A DNA stretch of 64,000 nucleotides, from assembly GCF_022230885.1 (NCBI RefSeq), contig NZ_JAKGCT010000004.1, positions 1,674,001-1,738,000 of the forward strand. The letters run 5' to 3'. The stretch is from Paenalcaligenes niemegkensis (GTDB lineage Bacteria; Pseudomonadota; Gammaproteobacteria; Burkholderiales; Burkholderiaceae_B). Both the position numbers and the translations under genes were made by a program. The notes under the pieces were generated by a model that worked only from the letters and a program-made list of their open reading frames with translations, was not told the DNA's origin and ran no database searches. Shown piece after piece: positions 1-7,634 of this stretch. Within the stretch, counting starts at the first letter, position 1. The number at the start of each line of letters is the position of its first letter.

Positions 1-371
1 TCGACCACGATGGCCGGAATGGTCGTAATACCCAGGCTCCAGGCGTCGGCTACACCTTGGTAGGCCTCAGCCAGCCGTTGCTGCAACAAGGTGCCTCCTT
101 CCTTCAAACGGTGCTGGACCAGTTCAGCGGCTTGGCGACTATCGCTCGGAAGATCGGCCGACAGTTCGGCTTCAATGCGCATGGGCGCATCCAACTCGAT
201 CAGCCGGTCTGGCGTACCCTGGACGGGGTATTGACGGTCGGTAATGATCCAGACATCCGCTGCGGTAGCGGTGCAGGCGAACAGCGCTGCAGTCAAGGCT
301 ATTGCCAGCGGCAGGCACATCGCCGGGGCAAGAGATAGAGAACGAAGCATGGAGCGGCACCCGTAGTTCAT
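1..371 (-). CDS. ICE conjugation protein, TIGR03757 (PFL_4709) family, 3' end cut by the window
   Basis: The minus strand encodes a signal peptide-like N-terminus (hydrophobic stretch about residues 15-35, ending ...CTATAADVW), followed by ITDRQYPVQGTPDRL and a helical segment, the pattern of the TIGR03757 proteins of GI-type conjugative elements. These are exported, thiol-disulfide-like components of the mating apparatus; their exact role is not known. The start at 371 is preceded by a weak AAGG; an internal ATG at 350 is an alternative. The gene runs off the left edge, where TIGR03756/TIGR03755 and TraG would normally follow. It is separated from its usual neighbours (DsbA-like gene, VirB4) by the mer/radC cargo. 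Confidence 0.8.
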   Translation of the reverse strand, partial: MNYGCRSMLRSLSLAPAMCLPLAIALTAALFACTATAADVWIITDRQYPVQGTPDRLIELDAPMRIEAELSADLPSDSRQAAELVQHRLKEGGTLLQQRLAEAYQGVADAWSLGITTIPAIVV

Positions 372-490
372 GACCTTGGTAGTGCAACGCATCGTGTGCA
401 AAACAGCGACAAACAATCGGAAATGAGGGGTGTCCGGTTTCCCTTCGGTACATATAAGCTAACTCTTTCGCAGGATCGCCCTGCTCTTGC

Positions 491-837
491 CTATTGGCGC
501 TCGCGAACATCCACCCACTCAGGTAGCTCACCACGATTTGGCGACTTTCACTCAAATCGCGCAGCTTCTTGACCTCCTTACGTAAGGCGATCCGACCCTC
601 TTGGCAGGGTTCAAAAGCGGGTTGATCGTCGACCATGCACAGCAGCACCCGGATGGTCTCGATCTCCAGGCCCGACGCACTGAGTAGTTGGATGCGTTGC
701 GCCGCTCGCACTTTCGCCTCGCCATAGTCACGATAGCCTGACTCAGTGCGCGCAGGCCGCGGCAAGCCCTCGAGTTCGTAAGAGCGCAACATGCTTTCGC
801 TCACGCCAGTGTGGCGTGCCAGTTCTCCGATTCGCAT
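491..837 (-). CDS. MerR-family transcriptional regulator (not mercury-specific)
   Basis: The protein starts MRIGELARHTGVSESMLRSY, a winged-helix MerR DNA-binding domain, followed by a coiled dimerisation region (KEVKKLRDLSESRQIVVSYL). It lacks the three-cysteine mercury site. The start at 837 aligns with MerR relatives; an ATG at 882 would add 15 unlikely residues. The open frame runs on to 172, across the neighbouring TIGR03757 gene. Adding one base to the CC at 511-512 gives a normal ending (SGWDVRERQ, stop at 491-493) and a usual length of about 115 aa, so I take 491 as the true end. Upstream DNA carries TTGAC-like elements pointing both ways, suggesting control of a divergent gene that is now a remnant. 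Confidence 0.7.
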
Positions 838-969
838 GAAAAGCCCCTTGACCCTGTCAAAGCTTAGCCTTGAACTCTCCACTACGTTCAGAAAGGTTCA
901 ATATCCATGCAATACGCAAAAACCGCGGATGCAAAGGCGTCCTACCAACAGGTTGCTATGGGGCAAGAG

Positions 970-1180
970 GCCACGTCGGCGCGATTACTTGCTTTTATCG
1001 AGCATCAAAATAGAATCGATGTGAGCGCCGAGGCGCTGGCTCCGCAGCTATGCCCATTTCACCGCCAAACAGGTGCGTGGTGGGCAGGTCTGGGGGTTGG
1101 ATCTTCATTTGGAGCGGTTGGGTCGCCGGGGCGTTGCGCCTGGCAGCATTCGAGTACGAACGGGTTCTTCCGGGCATCAA
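970..1180 (+). pseudogene. Remnant of an aminotransferase class IV-like gene N-terminus
   Basis: Two plus-strand frames joined near 1048 give VSAEALAPQ followed by YAHFTAKQVRGGQVWGLDLH, which resembles the N-terminus of aminotransferase class IV proteins (Y-x-H-F-T ... V-x-G-L-D-L-H-L-x-R-L). The frames do not meet at a homopolymer, so this looks like real decay. The fragment stops where the Tn21-type terminal repeat begins (1181), suggesting that the mer transposon inserted into or beside this gene. An ATG-started frame from 907 leads into it, but its first 25 residues match nothing I recognise. Assignment rests on a short motif only. Confidence 0.4.
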
Positions 1181-1218
1181 GAGGTCGTCTCAGAAAGCGG
1201 AAAATAAAGCACGCTAAG
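1181..1218 (+). repeat. Tn21-type transposon terminal inverted repeat (mer end)
   Basis: The 38 bases ending ...AAATAAAGCACGCTAAG match the 38-bp terminal inverted repeat of Tn21 as I recall it, with two differences (second base A for G, and G for A at position 17). It lies just beyond the 3' end of merR, exactly where the mer end of Tn21 places it. I found no second copy to the right of the mer genes and no tnpA/tnpR, so only one end survives here. Confidence 0.8.
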
Positions 1219-1648
1219 GCATAGTCGACCCTGCCAGGCTTGCCCGCCCCTGGAGCGACGCGATCAGCGGGCACGAAACATTCCCCTGCCGCGAGTGGCA
1301 AGCGCACACCAGTTCAGACAGCACGGCTTCCATGCGCGCCAAGTCGGCCATCTTTTCACGCACGTCCTTGAGCTTGTGTTCGGCCAAGCTGCTGGCTTCC
1401 TCGCAGTGAGTGCCATCTTCGAGCAGCAACAGCTCGGCAATCTCGTCGAGGCTGAAGCCCAGCCGCTGGGCCGACTTCACGAATTTCACTCGAACCACAT
1501 CCGCGCCGCCATAGCGGCGAATGCTGCCGTAAGGCTTGTCCGGTTCCGGCAGCAAACCCTTGCGTTGATAGAAGCGGATCGTCTCCACATTGACACCGGC
1601 CGTCTTGGCAAAAATTCCAATGGTCAGGTTCTCCAACTTATTTTCCAT
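1214..1648 (-). CDS. merR: Mercuric resistance regulator MerR
   Basis: This 144-aa protein is the Hg(II)-responsive MerR of Tn21/Tn501 type. It represses and, with mercury bound, activates the divergent merT promoter by twisting its over-long spacer. Visible features: winged helix ([20 protein letters not shown]), the [18 protein letters not shown] region, and the three metal-binding cysteines in [14 protein letters not shown] and GNVSC. The start at 1648 (MENKLENL) matches the family; an upstream ATG at 1696 lies inside the operator and is rejected. Its stop overlaps the transposon terminal repeat by a few bases. Full length and intact. Confidence 0.95.
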   Translation of the reverse strand: MENKLENLTIGIFAKTAGVNVETIRFYQRKGLLPEPDKPYGSIRRYGGADVVRVKFVKSAQRLGFSLDEIAELLLLEDGTHCEEASSLAEHKLKDVREKMADLARMEAVLSELVCACHSRQGNVSCPLIASLQGRASLAGSTMP

Positions 1649-1653
1649 ATCAC

Positions 1654-1684
1654 TTGACTCCGTACATGAGTACGGAAGTAAGGT
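1654..1684 (+). promoter_or_regulatory. merT promoter with MerR operator
   Basis: The -35 TTGACT (1654-1659) and -10 TAAGGT (1679-1684) are separated by 19 bp, the characteristic over-long spacer of mer promoters. Between them is the dyad TCCGTACATGAGTACGGA (1659-1676), the MerR binding site. The divergent merR promoter overlaps it. Confidence 0.93.
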
Positions 1685-1719
1685 TACGCTATCCAATCCA
1701 AATTTAGAAGGGCCAACCT

Positions 1720-2070
1720 ATGTCTGAATCGCAAAACGGGCGCGGTGCACTCTTCGCTGGTGGGCTGGCCGCCATCCTCGCTTCGACCTGTTGTCTGGGG
1801 CCGCTGGTACTGATCGCCCTGGGCTTTTCCGGCGCCTGGATCGGCAACCTGACAGTGCTGGAACCCTACCGCCCGCTGTTCATCGGCGCGGCGCTGGCGG
1901 CGTTGTTTTTCGCCTGGCGGGGCATTTTCCGGCCGGCCAATGCCTGCAAGCCTGGCGAGGTCTGCGCGCTTCCGCAGGTGCGCGCCACCTACAAGCTGAT
2001 TTTCTGGATCGTGGCCGCGCTAGCTCTGGTCGCGCTTGGATTTCCCTATGTCGTTCCCTTTTTCTATTAA
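1720..2070 (+). CDS. merT: Mercuric ion transport protein MerT
   Basis: MerT (116 aa) is an inner-membrane protein that takes Hg(II) from periplasmic MerP and passes it to cytoplasmic MerA. Three hydrophobic segments are visible (about residues 12-35, 50-68, 92-112). The first holds the adjacent cysteine pair C24-C25 (STCCLGPL); the cytoplasmic loop holds C76 and C82 (NACKPGEVC). Length and sequence are typical. First gene of the mer operon, followed after a short gap by merP. Confidence 0.95.
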   Translation: MSESQNGRGALFAGGLAAILASTCCLGPLVLIALGFSGAWIGNLTVLEPYRPLFIGAALAALFFAWRGIFRPANACKPGEVCALPQVRATYKLIFWIVAALALVALGFPYVVPFFY

Positions 2071-2083
2071 CCAGGAGTTCACC

Positions 2084-2359
2084 ATGAACACGCTGTTTGC
2101 CTCTCTCGTACTCGCCGTCGTCGTCGCCCCCGTGTGGGCCGCCACCCAAACCGTCACTCTGGCGGTGCCGGGTATGACCTGCTCCACGTGCCCGATCACG
2201 GTCAAGAAAGCACTCTCCAAGGTCGATGGCGTGAGCAAGGTCGATGTGGGCTTCGAGAAGCGCGAGGCCGTCGTCACTTTTGACGACTCCAAAACCAGCG
2301 TGCAGAAGCTGACCAAAGCCACCGAAAACGCCGGCTATCCGTCCAACGTCAACCAGTGA
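2084..2359 (+). CDS. merP: Periplasmic mercury-binding protein MerP
   Basis: A 91-aa protein with a cleavable signal peptide (residues 1-19, ending APVWA) and one heavy-metal-associated domain carrying GMTCSTC (C33, C36), which binds Hg(II) in the periplasm and hands it to MerT. I chose the ATG at 2084 because it follows a good ribosome site (CCAGGAG) and starts the signal peptide; the open frame extends upstream to 2036 inside merT. Intact. Confidence 0.95.
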   Translation: MNTLFASLVLAVVVAPVWAATQTVTLAVPGMTCSTCPITVKKALSKVDGVSKVDVGFEKREAVVTFDDSKTSVQKLTKATENAGYPSNVNQ

Positions 2360-2382
2360 GTCACTGAACCGGGAGCGACATC

Positions 2383-4200
<1,818 letters not shown>

Positions 4201-4217
4201 GGAAAAGGAGGTGTGTG

Positions 4218-4570
4218 ATGAGCGCCTTCACAGTATCGCGGCTGGCTCACGACGCTGTGGTAAGCGTGAACGTTGTGCGCGACTACCTGGTGCGAGGCTT
4301 GTTGCGGACAGTAGCCACGGGCGGCTATGGCTTGCTCTACGATAGCGCCTTGCGACGTCTGGCGCTGGCCGACCTGGACGCGCAGACCCGTCACCGGCTA
4401 CCAATGGGGCGTATTAGCCGTGCTGGCCGGCACGACCGCCAGTGCCCTACTTGGCGAGCATTGGGGCATTGCCATGCAGCGGCTCGGCTCAGTGGTCCTG
4501 TCCGAAGCGCCGTCGCTGCCGACACTCCTGCATCGCGCTTATCAGAACGAACCTCTCGTTCCCCCATGAG
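4218..4570 (+). pseudogene. merD: Collapsed merD-merE remnant
   Basis: The frame begins [20 protein letters not shown], the MerD coregulator N-terminus, to about LRRLA. It then jumps to DLDAQTRH, matching the region near the MerD C-terminus, so the middle of merD is deleted. In another frame the DNA continues as [20 protein letters not shown] and LLGEHWGIA, which is MerE lacking the segment with its TCPC cysteine motif; the lost piece lies between two similar GCCGTGCTG-like stretches. The tail after HWGIA is not MerE-like. Neither protein should work. This is deletion, unlike the single-base frameshifts elsewhere. Confidence 0.8.
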
Positions 4571-4602
4571 CCTGCCGTTTCACAACGACCAAGTGTCCCC
4601 AG

Positions 4603-4628
4603 AAAAACGGGAGCATAAGGCTCCCGCT
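4603..4628 (-). terminator. Intrinsic terminator of the 4633-5202 gene
   Basis: On the minus strand CGGGAGC (loop) GCTCCCG is followed by a run of five T. It lies directly after the stop of the gene at 4633 and faces the end of the mer module. Confidence 0.8.
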
Positions 4629-4632
4629 TGAA

Positions 4633-5202
4633 TCATAAGGTGGCCGCCAGGATGACCTTACGCGTATGGTGGCGCCAGAAGCGGTCCACCAGCCGACCCT
4701 CCAGGACACGGGCGCGAAAGCGCAGGCCTTGCGCGGTGGAGAAATTATCCCAACCCGCTTCGTAGGATGCTTCGCTACGCAGTTCGGCGACCTCGTTGAC
4801 GATCTGCTCGGTTTCGTCATCAGAAGCGACCGGAATGCACCATCTCACGGTATCTCCCCGAAACTGTCCGGCGAGCACCAAGCGTTGACCCCTGTCCCGG
4901 ACGATGATCAACTCGGGTGCGAAGCTCAATGCGTCGCTAACATCGGTGAGATCAAAGTCGTGGTGCAATACTCGAGTGTTGGCCAGCGACATGGCATCCA
5001 CAATCAAGCCGCACTTGCCCAGGACGAGGGTTTGCGGCGTCCACCAACTGCCATAGACGGGATCGTCTTCTGGATATTCCACATGGCCCTGGCAAGTGAT
5101 GGTGAACTGACGCCAGAACACATCCTTGCGCAGGTAGGTGCCAGATCGATACGGGGTGGCGATGAAAGCAACACCCTCGAAGTGATGAGTTTTGAGCTGC
5201 AT
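4633..5202 (-). CDS. ICE accessory protein of unknown function
   Basis: A 189-aa soluble protein that I do not recognise. The start at 5202 (MQLKTHHFEGVAFIATPY) follows GGGAG at good spacing; the open frame extends upstream to 5379 through the structured leader and is not used. No signal peptide or membrane segment. It is rich in W and D, with YPEDDPVYGSWWTPQTL and a C-terminal basic tail. It is preceded by a GC-rich hairpin leader like those of the other accessory genes, shares the radC gene's direction just downstream of it, and ends at an intrinsic terminator. The leader suggests it belongs to the ICE DNA-processing genes. Confidence 0.75.
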   Translation of the reverse strand: MQLKTHHFEGVAFIATPYRSGTYLRKDVFWRQFTITCQGHVEYPEDDPVYGSWWTPQTLVLGKCGLIVDAMSLANTRVLHHDFDLTDVSDALSFAPELIIVRDRGQRLVLAGQFRGDTVRWCIPVASDDETEQIVNEVAELRSEASYEAGWDNFSTAQGLRFRARVLEGRLVDRFWRHHTRKVILAATL

Positions 5203-5230
5203 GATGTACTCCCATATTTGAGAAGGCGTG

Positions 5231-5283
5231 CGAGCTCTATGCCGACCCACACGGGCCGGGAGAGCCCGCATGGGGGTTGAACA
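5231..5283 (-). promoter_or_regulatory. GC-rich hairpin leader of the 4633-5202 gene
   Basis: Minus-strand 5' leader reading TTCAACCCCC..CGGG..CCCGGCCCG.. and further short inverted repeats, about 30 bases before the ribosome site. A more divergent copy of the recurrent leader described for the 31-41 kb genes. Confidence 0.5.
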
Positions 5284-5329
5284 CTGAAACGAGTAAAGTG
5301 CCACGCTGGCGTAGGCGCGGCTGGGGGAA

Positions 5330-5833
5330 CTACTCCAGCAAACCAGACTCGGCAAAGGAAAACGGTTCACCTTTACCAATGATGAAATGATCCACGACCC
5401 GGATATCCACCATCCCCAAGATGAATTTCAATCGGTTAGTGATCGCGCGATCTGCCATACTGGGCTCGGTCGTGCCCGACGGGTGCTGATGGCTCATAAT
5501 CAGAGCGGACGCATTAAGTTCCAACGCACGCTGCACCACCACGCGCGGGTAGACCGACGCCTCGCTGACCGTGCCTTTGAACAGAGGCTCACACGCCAAC
5601 ACTTGGTGCTGGCTGTTGAGGAACACCACAACGAAGACCTCGTTGGGCTCGGCCATCAACTTCAAGCGCAGATAATCGCGAACCGCCTTCGGGCCATCGA
5701 GCGTCGGACCCGCCTTGAACACGCGATGCTCTAAGAGTGCAATGGCTTGCTGGATGATCCGATCGTCCTGCTGATCGGTGAGATCAATGCTTAATTGCGT
5801 GCCGGAATCGGCGACATTAGGGGTGGGGAACAT
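5330..5833 (-). CDS. radC: RadC-family JAB/JAMM domain protein
   Basis: A 167-aa protein consisting of the RadC/JAB1-MPN domain common on ICEs and plasmids. The metal-binding JAMM signature is clear: HQHPSGTTEPSMAD gives H-x-H-x7-S-x2-D, with an upstream glutamate in NEVFVVVFLN. The N-terminal helix-hairpin-helix of chromosomal RadC is absent, as is usual for mobile copies. The biochemical role is unproven despite the old 'DNA repair' name. The ATG at 5833 follows GGAGGTTTGTT; the longer frame to 5932 covers the leader. A hairpin leader lies just upstream. Confidence 0.92.
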   Translation of the reverse strand: MFPTPNVADSGTQLSIDLTDQQDDRIIQQAIALLEHRVFKAGPTLDGPKAVRDYLRLKLMAEPNEVFVVVFLNSQHQVLACEPLFKGTVSEASVYPRVVVQRALELNASALIMSHQHPSGTTEPSMADRAITNRLKFILGMVDIRVVDHFIIGKGEPFSFAESGLLE

Positions 5834-5856
5834 AACAAACCTCCAATAAATAACAT

Positions 5857-5902
5857 CGGAGGACGCGTACCCGAGAGGGCAAACCCTCCGGGGACTATAA
5901 AG
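5857..5902 (-). promoter_or_regulatory. Hairpin leader upstream of radC
   Basis: On the minus strand TTTATAGTCCCCGGAGGG is followed by GCCCTCTCGGG and CCTCCG. The layout (TTTAT, then C-run, G-run, C-run, G-run before the ribosome site) matches the leaders of the 31-41 kb genes and is the namesake context of the radC RNA motif. Confidence 0.6.
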
Positions 5903-6029
5903 AACAATGAGCGAACAATCAGCATCCACCACCTTCGTATCAGGTGGGTATCCGCGCAGGGGATGCGGTGCGGAACGGGGTGTGCAATCAACGCGGTCTA
6001 CACCACGCCGTAGCCTTTAAGATTGCGGG

Positions 6030-6782
6030 CTACCTGGGCTTGTTACCGTCTGGGACGGCGGACAATTCAGTCGTTTCTGCGAGTTCGGAGGTCGGATCAT
6101 CGGTCACAAGCAGGTCCATCGCTGACAACAGCGCGTCACCTGGAATCGGTCCCTGGAACCACAAGGATTGGCCGGTACGCTCGTCGCGCAACTGCAGCGT
6201 CGGCGTGGCCGCTATACCGTGGTCGGCTGCGCCATCGGCTTGCGCCCTCACAATCGCTAACGGGCGCTCGCTTTCCAGGCAAGCACGTAAGGCGTCGTAA
6301 TCAGGCGGGTAGATGCCATCAGGCAACCCCAGCCCTTCGCCCTGTGTGTGCTGATAAATCCAGGATATCGTCCGCCAATAAGCCTCGGGGCCGCCGGCCT
6401 CGCCAGCACACTCGGCCAACACAGCCAGTTGGGAAGCCGCAGGCTCATGCATGGATAGCGGCAGGTGTTGCCACTGCAGGCGAATATCAGGATGCTGCTC
6501 GATCCAGGCCATCAACGGCGGTACGTAAGTCCTGCAGTAGGGGCATTCCAGATCGGCATATAAGATCAAGGTATAGCGAGCCAAGGTGGAACCATAATGC
6601 CAAGGCGGTCCAGATGCTTGAGACATCGCCGCCCCATCGTCTGCAGACAGTTGGGCACCCTGCTCCATCGAGGCAATGGGAACGGCAGGACGCCAAAACA
6701 CGAGAAGTATTAGCACCATAACGGTGACAGGCCAGATCAGGCGGCGCAACGTATCGCGAAAGGAAGGCGTCCGTGGTCGCAT
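6030..6782 (-). CDS. Membrane-anchored DsbA-like thiol-disulfide protein
   Basis: A 250-aa protein with one N-terminal membrane anchor (about residues 12-29, IWPVTVMVLILLVFW), then a thioredoxin-fold domain of DsbA/DsbG type. The active site is CPYC in YADLECPYCRTYV, and a cis-proline loop is visible as IAATPTLQL. It probably acts in the periplasm on cysteines of mating-pair proteins. A thiol-disulfide gene near VirB4 and TIGR03757 is a normal part of this ICE family. Its distance from the VirB4 gene is due to the ATPase cargo. Intact, with stop at 6030. Confidence 0.85.
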   Translation of the reverse strand: MRPRTPSFRDTLRRLIWPVTVMVLILLVFWRPAVPIASMEQGAQLSADDGAAMSQASGPPWHYGSTLARYTLILYADLECPYCRTYVPPLMAWIEQHPDIRLQWQHLPLSMHEPAASQLAVLAECAGEAGGPEAYWRTISWIYQHTQGEGLGLPDGIYPPDYDALRACLESERPLAIVRAQADGAADHGIAATPTLQLRDERTGQSLWFQGPIPGDALLSAMDLLVTDDPTSELAETTELSAVPDGNKPR

Positions 6783-7634
6783 CGTAGTTCCCAGACAAGA
6801 TGTAAATCGGGTGCAGATGCGTTAGTCGAACATACTGGACTACCTACGTGGCTTAACAATGCGGCATACTGTCTGCCCCCTTCTCGCATAGAAAAATAAG
6901 ACCTGCTTCGGGTACTGACCATTGCCACAGAGATGACCGGCAACGCTAAGCGGGCGGCATTCCTATTTCGATCTGATGCAGTGATTGCCTACCTGGGGAT
7001 CTTTGGCCGTTGGGACTGTGGAATGATTAGCACATCGGGAGCAAGGCCTGGCGTAGCGGACCCGCCATATTCTCAGCATGAAGAAAGCTGATGCATACGA
7101 GCAAAGTGGTACGCATACATGTACAGCCAGATGCGTTAGCGTTGAATTCGCACCTACTGCTATCGGCCATTAGGGGACCTTGACCGATCGAACGCTTGGA
7201 CAGGAAGGTGAATGCCCGGTATTGCCGCGCGGGAGGCTTGTTGGCCACCCGAGCCAACGTAGACCATGTCGCAGTCGTAGCTACTTACTGCGCACTGTAT
7301 CGTCAAGCATACCTGGGACAGCGACCAGGACCAGTTCACAGCACCAATGCTTCCCACAACTGGATGACCAATCAAAAGAAACACGCGCTGGATAGCTGAT
7401 TACTCGCTCAGTTCCGGAACTCAGCGAGACCGTTCACCACACCTGGCCACCATAAAAAATATTACCGAACCTTCGAGACCCGACGCTTCTTGTCCTGTCA
7501 TCAGTCGACCCCTCTGTCCCATGGCCCTAAAAGTGCTCAGTGATACGAGTGGTGCGCCTAAGCCAATCTAGCAAATTGTTTGTCTCTGTTACAGTAAGGC
7601 ACTTTTTACCGTAGTTATCTCTTGAGGAATTACG
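6783..7634. other. Gene-free stretch between DsbA-like gene and SMC-like ATPase
   Basis: About 850 bases without a convincing gene. Short frames at 7027-7257 (minus) and 7180-7399 (plus) have no ribosome site and no recognisable motif. The end of the stretch must hold the ATPase gene's promoter: TTGTCT around 7580 and CTTGAGGAATTACG just before its ATG. The composition is less GC-rich than the ICE backbone, consistent with imported DNA. Confidence 0.5.

Noticed and set aside
172..490. C-terminal extension of the MerR-family frame to 236 aa
   Set aside because: It overlaps the TIGR03757 gene in another frame and matches nothing; a one-base correction gives a normal MerR end at 491.
4666..5280. 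Plus-strand frame of 204 aa opposite the 4633 gene
   Set aside because: The minus-strand gene has a good ribosome site, leader and terminator; the plus frame has none.
7027..7257. Small minus-strand frame in the gene-free stretch before the ATPase
   Set aside because: No ribosome site, no recognisable family, odd composition (Cys/Met-rich).
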